A stretch of 64,000 nt of DNA. Origin: Marinobacter nauticus (lineage in GTDB: Bacteria; Pseudomonadota; Gammaproteobacteria; Enterobacterales; Shewanellaceae). The notes beneath the pieces were generated by a model. The model was not told the DNA's origin, did no database searches, and worked only from the letters and a program-made list of their open reading frames with translations. Made by a program: the position numbers and the translations under genes. The stretch is taken from assembly GCF_019801015.1 (NCBI RefSeq), contig NZ_JAHVJZ010000001.1, positions 930,001-994,000 of the forward strand, written 5' to 3'. Positions 52,576 to 59,910 of the stretch are shown piece after piece (within the stretch, counting starts at the first letter, position 1; every line of letters starts with the position of its first letter).

Positions 52576-52926
52576 TTAGCGACCCTCAATGGCCTTTTGC
52601 AGGCCCTGGATTTTCATGTTCAGGAAGGTCAGGCTGGTCTGGAAATCCATCGCATTCTGCGCGAATCGGGCCTGCTCCTGTCCCAGTTCAACGGTGTTAC
52701 CATCCGCCGAGGTCTGGTAAGGCACGCGGTAGGCGTGTTGGTAATCACGGCTCACCGTCTGGCCCCGTTCCAGCTGAGTCATCAGCTTGGAAAAGTCCAG
52801 ATCCTGGGCCAGGTACCCCGGGGTTTCGGCGTTGGCCAGGTTGCCCGAGAGCACCTTGGCGCGCTCCACCCGGAAATCCAGGGTGTGCCCGTGGACCCCC
52901 AGTGCGGCGTCGAGATTGATTGCCAT
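52576..52926 (-). CDS. flgB: lateral proximal rod protein FlgB
   Basis: A 116-residue rod protein ('LDFRVERAKVLSGNLANAETPGYLAQDLDFSKLM', 'VELGQEQARFAQNAMDFQTSLTFLNMKIQGL'). It is the first gene of the flgB-flgL-lafW operon. A strong sigma-54 box lies 68-83 bases upstream. Confidence 0.95.
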   Translation of the reverse strand: MAINLDAALGVHGHTLDFRVERAKVLSGNLANAETPGYLAQDLDFSKLMTQLERGQTVSRDYQHAYRVPYQTSADGNTVELGQEQARFAQNAMDFQTSLTFLNMKIQGLQKAIEGR

Positions 52927-52993
52927 GACGACTCCTTATTTGCTTGTCTCGGCTCAATGGCGGTGCCACCATATTGGTCGGCGACAAGCACAA

Positions 52994-53009
52994 AACAAGA
53001 ACCGTGCCA
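52994..53009 (-). promoter_or_regulatory. sigma-54 promoter of the flgB operon
   Basis: On the minus strand TGGCACG-GTTC-TTGTT matches the -24 element perfectly and differs by one base in the -12 element. Confidence 0.82.
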
Positions 53010-53032
53010 AGGTTGTAAAGCAATAACTATCA

Positions 53033-53800
53033 ATGACTTACAAAGAGACTCCGGAAAAAACAGGAATCCATTTTTCCGCCTGGCTTCCCCTGCTCTGTCT
53101 GCTGCTTCCCCCCGGAAAAGCGGCCTGGGCCACCCCGCCTTCCGGGGAAGCCACCGCGGCCCAACAGGTCACCCGTGCGCTGACCACCACCCTCAACCGC
53201 GAACTCACTCAATGGAGTGAGCGACGGGGATTGACCCTGCAACAACGGCAGGTTCGGGTGGACCCGGTGAGTGGCCTCAAGAAGCAGCAAGCCTGCCCAA
53301 CCCCCTTGGTGGTCGACCCCCCTTCCGATCAGGCCTTGCCGGTCGGGCGACTTCAGCGCCAGGTGAGTTGTCCGGCCCTGGGCTGGCGCTACTACGTCCG
53401 TGCCCGGGTGTTCGCGGTCGCAGAGATCCCGGTGCCCCGAATCCGCCTTGGCCGGGGCCACACCATCAGCGCCAGTGACCTCACCCACAATCGCCGTGAG
53501 TTGGGCGTCAGCAGCCAGGACTGGGTTTTCGATGCCAGCGAACTGGTTGGCCAAACCGTCCGACGCGCGGTCCGCGCTGACCAGCCAATCCGCCACAGTC
53601 AGATCACCTCGCCAAACTGGGTCAGCGTCGGCGAAGAGGTGATCATCCAGGCCAGTGGCGGCAGCTTCAGCGCGGTGATGAAAGGGGTGGCACTGGATGC
53701 CGGTGCAGAAGGGGATACCGTGCGGGTTCGTAACCTGAGTTCCGGTGCGGTGATCACCGCCTACCCAGTGGCACCGGGAAAAGTGCAAACCCGGTTTTAA
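53033..53800 (+). CDS. flgA: lateral P-ring chaperone FlgA
   Basis: A 255-residue periplasmic protein with a signal sequence preceded by an unusually long polar stretch (hydrophobic core about residues 17-27, cleavage near 'AAWA'). The C-terminal SAF domain reads 'VPRIRLGRGHTISASDLTHNRRELG' and 'LVGQTVRRAVRADQPIRHSQITSPNWVSVGEEV'. It assists FlgI ring assembly. The ribosome site is weak, so the exact start is uncertain. It is divergent from flgB and followed by flgM and flgN. Confidence 0.9.
   Translation: MTYKETPEKTGIHFSAWLPLLCLLLPPGKAAWATPPSGEATAAQQVTRALTTTLNRELTQWSERRGLTLQQRQVRVDPVSGLKKQQACPTPLVVDPPSDQALPVGRLQRQVSCPALGWRYYVRARVFAVAEIPVPRIRLGRGHTISASDLTHNRRELGVSSQDWVFDASELVGQTVRRAVRADQPIRHSQITSPNWVSVGEEVIIQASGGSFSAVMKGVALDAGAEGDTVRVRNLSSGAVITAYPVAPGKVQTRF
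53063..53079 (-). promoter_or_regulatory. candidate enhancer-binding site inside the start of flgA
   Basis: GCGGAAAAATGGATTCC is the third GCGGAAA-N6-TTCC element, 53 bases upstream of the flgB sigma-54 box. It lies within codons 11-16 of the divergent flgA gene. A half-like CCGGAGTC follows at about 53047-53054. Confidence 0.6.
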
Positions 53801-53867
53801 GTTTTGACGCCCAGGGGTCGCTTTTTTGACAGTGACAAGATTTTTACCCCCTGAGTAGCGAGCCAAT

Positions 53868-54146
53868 ATGATGGAAATCAACAAATTAGCTTCCAACTTC
53901 CCCGCCAATCTGGCGACCCAGAAGAGCCCGGCCCAGCCGTCAGAGGCCCCGCTCGCCGCCCAGCCCAAGGGCAAAGACCCCATCAGTGATGACTGGCAGT
54001 TGCTGGAGCAGGCCGAGCAGGAACTGGCGGGTCTGAGTGATGTGGATATGGATAAGGTCAATGCCCTGCGCAGTGCCCTGAGTGAAGGCCGATTCGACCT
54101 GGACCTGAACGAACTGGCGCAATCCATGTTGGAGCAACACGGCTAA
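53868..54146 (+). CDS. flgM: lateral anti-sigma-28 factor FlgM
   Basis: A 92-residue protein with a disordered Pro/Ala/Lys-rich N-terminal half and the FlgM sigma-binding end 'DVDMDKVNALRSALSEGRFDLDLNELAQSMLEQ'. It holds the lateral FliA inactive until the hook is complete and FlgM is exported. Start is one of two adjacent ATG codons. It abuts flgN. Confidence 0.92.
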   Translation: MMEINKLASNFPANLATQKSPAQPSEAPLAAQPKGKDPISDDWQLLEQAEQELAGLSDVDMDKVNALRSALSEGRFDLDLNELAQSMLEQHG

Positions 54147-54602
54147 ATGACCAGCAAACGGGAAAGCCTGCAGATCCTGGTGCGCGAGATCCGACTCGAC
54201 ATCGAGGACTATCAGCAGTTGCGGGCTCTGCTGCGCCATCAGCGCAGCCTGCTTGAGCGGCGGGACCAGCAAGCACTCAACCAGCATAACGAGCGGGTTG
54301 AGTCGCTCTGCAACAAGCTTCGGGACCGAGCCGCACGTCGCACTGCCACCCTGAAGCAGCTTGGTGTGTCGCCCGACGCCAATGGCATGCAGCGCCTGTT
54401 TGGTGCCCTGGGTCCACAAAGCCGGCACACCGTCACCAGCCTGTGGAACCACCTGCAACAACTGGTTCGGGACTGTCAGGTGGAGAATGAGCTCAACGGC
54501 AAATTGCTGGCAGGTCAGAAAAGTCTGCTGGACAGGGTGCTGGGGGGCGCCCATGCCGATGCAGAGCATCAGGACTACGGTGCCGACCAGCCGGTAAGCT
54601 GA
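54147..54602 (+). CDS. flgN: lateral hook-junction chaperone FlgN
   Basis: A 151-residue, highly helical protein ('LQILVREIRLDIEDYQQLRALLRHQRSLLERRDQQALNQHNERVESLCNKL', 'CQVENELNGKLLAGQKSLLDRVLG') that matches the FlgN chaperone of FlgK and FlgL. It starts directly after the flgM stop (TAAATG) and ends before a strong terminator. Confidence 0.9.
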   Translation: MTSKRESLQILVREIRLDIEDYQQLRALLRHQRSLLERRDQQALNQHNERVESLCNKLRDRAARRTATLKQLGVSPDANGMQRLFGALGPQSRHTVTSLWNHLQQLVRDCQVENELNGKLLAGQKSLLDRVLGGAHADAEHQDYGADQPVS

Positions 54603-54621
54603 GGTCAAATAGCGCACAACG

Positions 54622-54650
54622 AAAAGCCCGCCATCCGGCGGGCTTTTTTC
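54622..54650. terminator. terminator between flgN and the pirin gene
   Basis: Stem AAGCCCGCC/GGCGGGCTT with an ATCC loop and a six-T tail on the plus strand, also usable by the converging pirin gene. Confidence 0.88.
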
Positions 54651-54661
54651 TCCCCACGGCA

Positions 54662-55573
54662 TCAGGGTAAGGGGATGAACTCTTTCTCATCGCCCGGCAC
54701 CCGATCAAAACGCCCCGCCTGCCAATCCGCCCGGGCCTGGGCGATTCGTTCCTTGCGGCTGGACACAAAGTTCCAGTCCATATATCGGGGTGTCATCGCC
54801 TCTCCGCCAATCAGCGCGATCAGGCTGTCCCTATCGGCACGGACATGGACCCCCTCATCGGCCTCCAGAATCGCCATCTCGTGCGCTTTGATGGCCGTGT
54901 CGCCAATGCTGACCGCCCCCTCAACCAGATACATGGCGCGCTGTTCCGCGTTGGGTAACAGCAGCGACTGCCCTGGTTGAAGACGGGCTTCCAGATAAAG
55001 GGTTTGGGCAAAGGTTTTGACCGGTGAGACAACCCCGTAAGCCGCCCCCATGATCACCCTTACCGGGACCCCTTCCATCGTCACCACAGGAATGTCACTG
55101 CCGGGATAGTGGTAAAAGGCAGGCTCAATCTCCTCGTCGGCTTCCGGCAGTGCCAGCCACAACTGAAGCCCGTGCAGGGCGTGCGGGCGGGCCGTCACTT
55201 CAGGCCGTTCCCGCTCCGAGTGGACAATGCCCCTGCCCGCCACCATCAGGTTAACGTCCCCGGGCTGAATCGGTTGCAGACTGCCCAGTGAGTCGCGGTG
55301 GAGGATCTCGCCTTCAAACAGGTAGGTCACCGTAGCCAGATTAATATGGGGGTGGGGCCGGACATTGACGCCCTCCCCCGCCGGAAACTGCGCGGGCCCC
55401 ATATGATCGAAGAACAGCCACGGCCCCACCATCCGCTGCTGGCGAACCGGCAACGCCCGACGCACGGTAAAACCGCCCAGATCCTTATCTCTGGGCAGAA
55501 GCCGCAGACGAATGGCGCCACAACCGCTTTGGTGGTCGCACGGCGCTTCCGGGGAAGGGGTCTGAATGCTCAT
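54662..55573 (-). CDS. pirin-family protein
   Basis: A 303-residue bicupin protein. The N-terminal cupin holds the metal ligands in 'FFDHMGPAQF', 'RPHPHINLATVTYLFEGEILHRDSLG' and 'GRGIVHSER'. The C-terminal cupin has 'VYPGSDIPV'-like and 'MYLVEGAVSIGDTAI' strands. Pirins act as quercetin dioxygenases or as regulators of metabolic enzymes; which applies here is unknown. The ATG follows AAGGAAC. It stands between the lateral flgN gene and the AT-rich islet, and has host-like GC content. Confidence 0.92.
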   Translation of the reverse strand: MSIQTPSPEAPCDHQSGCGAIRLRLLPRDKDLGGFTVRRALPVRQQRMVGPWLFFDHMGPAQFPAGEGVNVRPHPHINLATVTYLFEGEILHRDSLGSLQPIQPGDVNLMVAGRGIVHSERERPEVTARPHALHGLQLWLALPEADEEIEPAFYHYPGSDIPVVTMEGVPVRVIMGAAYGVVSPVKTFAQTLYLEARLQPGQSLLLPNAEQRAMYLVEGAVSIGDTAIKAHEMAILEADEGVHVRADRDSLIALIGGEAMTPRYMDWNFVSSRKERIAQARADWQAGRFDRVPGDEKEFIPLP

Positions 55574-55992
55574 AACGGTTCCTTGCGTTGTCGGCGCACT
55601 ACCTGGCACCGAAGTATCACCTACCCGTTGAGACTAGCGCATCGATATCGCCCCCGGGAACCAGAGCGCAGGGCGCTGTTCCATCTCAGTGTTTGGCGCT
55701 CGCCAGTCCCGTGCAGAACCTCCGGCCCTGGCGAGCTTTGAGTTGGTTGATGTGAGGAAGGATGGGCGCTGGTCCTTACTGCAAGGGGCTTGATCGAGTT
55801 GGCGGAGATGAATGACTGCTATCGGCCAACTCCGGTCAGTCGAATGGCTGGGTGGCATGTCCACTTCCAAGCAGATAGTGGACGTTCCGTGCTACATCAG
55901 TATGTGAGAATCGCTACAGGCCAGCCTAAACTCTGGATAGTGAGCACAAATCCAAATCTCGTACCGATAGGGAGTCACTCAAAAATGATTCG
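55574..55992. other. gene-free border of the AT-rich islet
   Basis: About 420 bases in which base composition shifts from GC-rich (pirin side) to AT-rich. No gene, tRNA or clear direct repeat marking an insertion end is seen. Confidence 0.5.
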
Positions 55993-57327
55993 CTATTGTC
56001 CAAATCCGTCCATAATTATTAGACTTATATAGCTCTTCGCGATACCACACTTGTCACACCAAGTATCTAACCGGTCTCGATTCGATGAGATGAAGTTTTG
56101 CCCCTCATTGTCTGACACCATATGAAGGATTGATGAAATTGGACGAATGTAATTTCCGCTTTGCTTAAATAACATGGTGCTCATGAGTCTATTTATAAGA
56201 TCATCACGCTCTACTGAATTGCTAGTAGCTATTTCATCAAGAATGTCCAAGTGTACGTAACCACCAGTGCTAAGCATTGAGTAGATGATTTCAGTTACAT
56301 CTTCTGTTATTTTCCTTGGTTGCCATGCCTGTAGATTGCTTCGCATGCTGAGGTCAGACTCTTTTAGTCTTATTGGTACATAATACCACCCCGCACCATC
56401 TTCATTTTCAATCGGTTTCGCAAACATTAATGGAGCCGTGACTTCTGTATCAGAGTCATCTCCCCAGGGCATCGCAACATCAAAGTGGAGAGATATCTTG
56501 GACCAGATAACTTCAAGGATTATACGGGCAGCATTCCCTTTAGTTGATAGTAAGGCAGCCCACTCGCGATCTTCGTTTATACCGATGAACGGTACACCAT
56601 TCCCTTTAACAATACTAAAACCATTAGTGGTCACCAATGATGGTAAGCTTGGAACTCCAAGTCCCTCACCCGAGGTTTCACCTTTCTCAAAGAGAATGTC
56701 TAAAAATGAATTACGCATTCCAGATTCAGTCGTATAACCACCGTAGCCATGGATGATACTCAGTGGTGCAAGTGTTTCCTGAACTAAAGAGTAAAATAGT
56801 ATGCCTTCAGATTTTGATAGAGTATGAATCTGGCTATATTTATCTGGTGCTTCCTTGCCAGTTATCTGTGAAAAATGTTTGCGTGCAACCTTAATATTTG
56901 GTTCAAATGTTGGGTCGTCGTCAAATTTAGATTCAAAGTGTTCGGCGTATTTCTGCCTGATTACTCGGAGATGATCAAATGCATCAACGTAATCGGCTTT
57001 ATTTAGTGTCTTCTTAACTTCGAAAATGCAAAGAACTTGGTCTATTGGATAAATGTATTCTTTAGTTCTACCATATTGTATACCTTCACCACAAACCAAC
57101 ATTCCATCAATTTGTTGAGGTAACATTTCTTGACCTACCGAAATGAAGCCAGACACTACTCTTAAATCTAAACTTTTAGGAATAGCAAAGCCTTGGTCGA
57201 TTCCTTGTTTTGTAATCTCCTCGTATGCGCTACCTAACGTAGGCATATGAGGCATATCGACCGCATCTAATGCCTGCCTTTCGATTTGTATAAACTGCTC
57301 AAGCAGTTCGGATGCTTTCGCTATCAT
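55993..57327 (-). CDS. DUF6602 protein with a PD-(D/E)XK nuclease-like motif
   Basis: A 444-residue cytosolic protein. The first 120 residues follow the DUF6602 pattern: 'LGSAYEEITKQGI', 'VVSGFISVG', 'QQIDGMLV' (Asp74), and 'YPIDQVLCIFEVKKTLNK' (Glu103-Val-Lys105). This gives an E...D...ExK arrangement as in restriction-endonuclease folds. The remaining 320 residues contain a middle domain ('MPWGDDSDTEVTAPLMFAKPIENEDGAG') and a C-terminal helical part. Codon use is AT-rich, unlike the flanking genes. Its neighbours are other accessory genes on the same strand. A DNA-degrading or defence role is an inference. Confidence 0.75.
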   Translation of the reverse strand: MIAKASELLEQFIQIERQALDAVDMPHMPTLGSAYEEITKQGIDQGFAIPKSLDLRVVSGFISVGQEMLPQQIDGMLVCGEGIQYGRTKEYIYPIDQVLCIFEVKKTLNKADYVDAFDHLRVIRQKYAEHFESKFDDDPTFEPNIKVARKHFSQITGKEAPDKYSQIHTLSKSEGILFYSLVQETLAPLSIIHGYGGYTTESGMRNSFLDILFEKGETSGEGLGVPSLPSLVTTNGFSIVKGNGVPFIGINEDREWAALLSTKGNAARIILEVIWSKISLHFDVAMPWGDDSDTEVTAPLMFAKPIENEDGAGWYYVPIRLKESDLSMRSNLQAWQPRKITEDVTEIIYSMLSTGGYVHLDILDEIATSNSVERDDLINRLMSTMLFKQSGNYIRPISSILHMVSDNEGQNFISSNRDRLDTWCDKCGIAKSYISLIIMDGFGQ

Positions 57328-57412
57328 TGTTTTTATGCCTTAAGAAAACACACCCTGCTAAGGAGATGCTAATATTCACCCAAGAAAGGAGAAAAATATA
57401 AACATTACAAAA

Positions 57413-57913
57413 TTATGTTTTTATTGTCGTGCTGCTTTGCCATAGCTCGCTTTCAACAATAACATTAAAATCACTTTCTTTTAGTAGTGTGGCGAAGTGT
57501 GAAATATGATTTGCTCCGCAAATCACAAGGATTGGGTCAGCTGTGAACTTACTTATTCGCCTCAGCCACTCCTGCTCACGAGCCCTAAATCCTGATTGCA
57601 TTCTTTTTTCACATTCTGCCAGCGCATCTGGTGACTCACTGTCATCGTACTCCATGAACACTTCATGTTTGACTTGATTTATGCTGGCAATACCTAGCTC
57701 AATACGTTCTTGTTCATTTGGTTCTATAACTTGATAATCCAATCCCATTTCAAGAGATATTTCTGATGCTAAAGAATCAAGGGTGTCTATCTCTTCTCCA
57801 ATGGACTTGATACCATACCTGCCAATAGAGTCCCTAATGAATGTAGAAAACTGAGCATTTCCTTTGTCCCTTTGGATAGAATGGCTAGTTCCTATAAGTA
57901 CAACTTTATTCAA
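57413..57913 (-). CDS. compact TraB/Tiki/EreA-like protein
   Basis: A 166-residue protein. It begins 'MNKVVLIGTSHSIQ', has 'KSIGEEIDTL' (Glu40-Glu41) and near the end 'ILVICGANHISHFATLLKE'. The paired GxxH motifs (GTSH, residues 8-11; GANH, 133-136) with an intervening Glu pair are the marks of the TraB/Tiki/ChaN/EreA superfamily, which includes metal-dependent hydrolases. It is much shorter than typical members. The TTG start behind GAGG is preferred because it puts GTSH near the N-terminus; a GTG at 57940 is an alternative. It lies 85 bases before the DUF6602 gene on the same strand. Confidence 0.6.
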   Translation of the reverse strand: MNKVVLIGTSHSIQRDKGNAQFSTFIRDSIGRYGIKSIGEEIDTLDSLASEISLEMGLDYQVIEPNEQERIELGIASINQVKHEVFMEYDDSESPDALAECEKRMQSGFRAREQEWLRRISKFTADPILVICGANHISHFATLLKESDFNVIVESELWQSSTTIKT

Positions 57914-57986
57914 CCTATTTTCCTCTGCGGCATAATGCACCGTTTATCGTAAACAGATATTATAGAATCCGTCTAAAAGTACCTTG

Positions 57987-58340
57987 CTATGTGACAACGA
58001 ACTCGAAAAGTTGCTTCGCAGCGAATTTGATAGTCTCAATATTCAAAACCTTCCCTGCATCATTGATATATTGCTTAATTGTTTTCCAATTGCTTTGATC
58101 GGCAACCACGTCAGCAAACTCGTGACCTTCCCATGTTAAGTGATGAAGATGTACTGCAGCAAATGGCTTAGTTGAAGACAATGACGCCTCAAGAACAGGT
58201 CCCTCGGCTAAACCTGCTTGAACTAGTAAATACTTATGATAAGTAACTGTCCATGAGTCATAGCCCTCGACATTGGCATTAGGTTCTGAACTCTGACAGT
58301 TCAAAACAATTTTCCTAATTAATTCCATGTCTCGTTTCAT
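57987..58340 (-). CDS. DUF2513 family protein
   Basis: A 117-residue protein that opens 'MKRDMELIRKIVLNCQSS', the signature of DUF2513, with 'YHKYLLVQAGLAEG' and 'VHLHHLTWEGHEFADVVADQSNW' as in that family. Members are small winged-helix-like proteins common on phages and mobile islands; function unknown. The ATG is seven bases behind AAGGA; an upstream ATG lacks a ribosome site. Confidence 0.8.
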   Translation of the reverse strand: MKRDMELIRKIVLNCQSSEPNANVEGYDSWTVTYHKYLLVQAGLAEGPVLEASLSSTKPFAAVHLHHLTWEGHEFADVVADQSNWKTIKQYINDAGKVLNIETIKFAAKQLFEFVVT

Positions 58341-58885
58341 GCGGGATTCCTTTGGTTGTCGCATAACGACTATTAGATTGATGATCTTAAGCACGCTACT
58401 TGCCAGCGTGGTAATAATCACCTGAATGCTTCAAGATGCCTGCACATGGTGATTGCTAAGCCTTTTGGTCCAATCCAACGTATTGAAAAGTATATTTAGA
58501 ACCATAATTTATGGGATTCAGCTGTACATTGGAAGGCCTGAACAAGGCTCAGGCCACTGAACTTGCTTGAGATCAAACGTTTCGCTGCACGGCGATAAAA
58601 AAGCGCAAATCGACCATTCCTTGTATTTGCTGTTACGGCAAATGGTTACCGCTCATGCTCAATGTGGCTCCCTGGGTTGTTCCAAGCCTATGACCAGTGG
58701 TCACAAACCGCCCCAAAGCGGTCATATCCAGGCCAAGGCTATCCGTCTCCTTTGAGCACACAAGCGCCCTTTGGCCTTTACCAGGGCGCCATAGGCTCCA
58801 GGGACGACCTCAACAGTCGCTTACCGGCCAGGAGCGGTCAGTCAGGCACTCTGGCTGTATGTCTGCTCCTGAGCGGATAGCGGTC
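58341..58885. other. gene-free stretch in the islet
   Basis: 545 bases, more GC-rich than the genes beside it, with no convincing frame. CCTTTGAGCACA at 58749-58760 recurs at 60088-60099. Several short inverted repeats (e.g. GACCAGTGGTC at about 58691-58701) are present. It may be the remains of a decayed gene or cassette. Confidence 0.45.
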
Positions 58886-58979
58886 GTTTAACGCCGCGTT
58901 AAGTGGACTAAAACTGTTGGTTATGCTGTGAAGCGAAACCTACCAACTGTTTTAATTCCGTTTAAACGTCTAGTTAAGT
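58886..58979 (-). other. attC-like recombination site A
   Basis: On the minus strand this 94-base segment starts ACTTAAC (fits RYYYAAC), ends GTTAAAC (fits GTTRRRY) and can fold through AAAACAGTTGGT with ACCAACAGTTTT (one mismatch). It begins at the stop codon of the upstream gene, as in integron cassettes. The match is by eye. Confidence 0.45.
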
Positions 58980-59477
58980 CTTTTGTAGACTTACTTTTCC
59001 ACGACCAATTTTCTCGGCACTATAATACTGAATCCACTCACCATCTAAAATCGTTCTTTGAGCCTTTCGCTGAAGCAATACCAAACCTGTAATGTCTTGC
59101 TTCCCTGCAACTCCATTAAACTTAAACCAAACCACTCTATCGAGTACCTCACCAAAAATCTCATATTCACCAAGGTCATCATTGAATCCAACGCCTTCAA
59201 ATTTACCCCTCTTCAATTTTGTTATTTTAACTCTATCAGAGAAAGCGTCATAAGTTCTTGGTACTTGGAATGACCAATTACATTCCCATTCTCCGAGTAT
59301 AAATTTCAGGTCTTTATCAGTTTTCCTAGTGATAAATTCACTTCGTATGAGGATGACAATAGGGAACAAACCACCAATTGCAACAACAATTGGCTCAAAA
59401 CCGCCTTCTAGTTTGTACCATATGGCACAGGCAACAAGGAAAAGTAAGGACAATAAAATTTCGATAACTAATATCAT
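58974..59477 (-). CDS. membrane-anchored beta-domain protein of unknown function
   Basis: A 167-residue protein with two N-terminal hydrophobic helices (about residues 2-20 and 28-45), then a soluble, beta-rich domain of about 105 residues opening 'LGEWECNWSFQVP' and closing 'ILDGEWIQYYSAEKIGRGKVSL', reminiscent of calycin-like barrels. AT-rich codon use. It is flanked on both sides by attC-like sites in the same orientation, so it resembles a gene cassette. No family is recognised. Confidence 0.65.
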   Translation of the reverse strand: MILVIEILLSLLFLVACAIWYKLEGGFEPIVVAIGGLFPIVILIRSEFITRKTDKDLKFILGEWECNWSFQVPRTYDAFSDRVKITKLKRGKFEGVGFNDDLGEYEIFGEVLDRVVWFKFNGVAGKQDITGLVLLQRKAQRTILDGEWIQYYSAEKIGRGKVSLQKT

Positions 59478-59493
59478 TAGATACCTCGATGCA

Positions 59494-59592
59494 ACTTAAC
59501 GCTCCACTTAGCGGGAGTAGCTTACCCGGCTGCACTTGCGAGGCACGAGCAGAGCGGGCTGGCTGAAATCCGGCTACAGTGCCTTGTTAGGG
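59494..59592 (-). other. attC-like recombination site B
   Basis: A 99-base segment that on the minus strand starts CCCTAAC (one mismatch to RYYYAAC) right after a stop codon and ends GTTAAGT (fits GTTRRRY) just before the next gene. GCACT and GTAGC near the left pair with GCTAC and AGTGGAGC near the right, giving the imperfect hairpin expected of an attC. Confidence 0.5.
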
Positions 59593-59910
59593 TTACTGTG
59601 ACACTTGGTAGCCCATTGATTTTATCGTTTGGATTGTGTCATAAACCACTTTATGACTAGCTGATTTGTCAGCTTGAATTATGACAACGACAGATTCACA
59701 AGACTGTTTAACAAGCTGATGTTTTGAATAAAGCAAACTCTCAGAAAATTGTGAACTGCCAATAGTTACCTGGTTATCAACTGAGATTGAAACCCAAATA
59801 TGTCCTTCGGTAACAGCTCCATGGCAAGTGATAATGTCAATTGATTTTTCACTGCAACCTAAAATACTAAAAACAAGTATTAATAAATAAATGAAGTGAA
59901 AATTTTGCAC
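59593..59910 (-). CDS. lipoprotein with an ExbD/TolR-like periplasmic domain
   Basis: A 105-residue protein beginning at GTG behind AAGGAGAG. It has a lipobox (FSILGC, Cys about 19). The rest resembles the periplasmic part of ExbD/TolR: 'WVSISVDNQVTIGSSQF', then 'VVVIIQADKSASHKVVYDTIQTIKSMGYQV', where ADK...VVxxxxxIKxxGY is the family's second half. The membrane helix with the proton-carrying Asp is missing and is replaced by a lipid anchor. It could bind or compete with Tol/Exb parts, but this is inferred. Its 3' end abuts an attC-like site. Confidence 0.65.
   Translation of the reverse strand: MQNFHFIYLLILVFSILGCSEKSIDIITCHGAVTEGHIWVSISVDNQVTIGSSQFSESLLYSKHQLVKQSCESVVVIIQADKSASHKVVYDTIQTIKSMGYQVSQ

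Noticed and set aside
58567-58891. three short overlapping plus-strand frames
   Set aside because: They overlap one another in different frames with no ribosome site or recognisable protein character.
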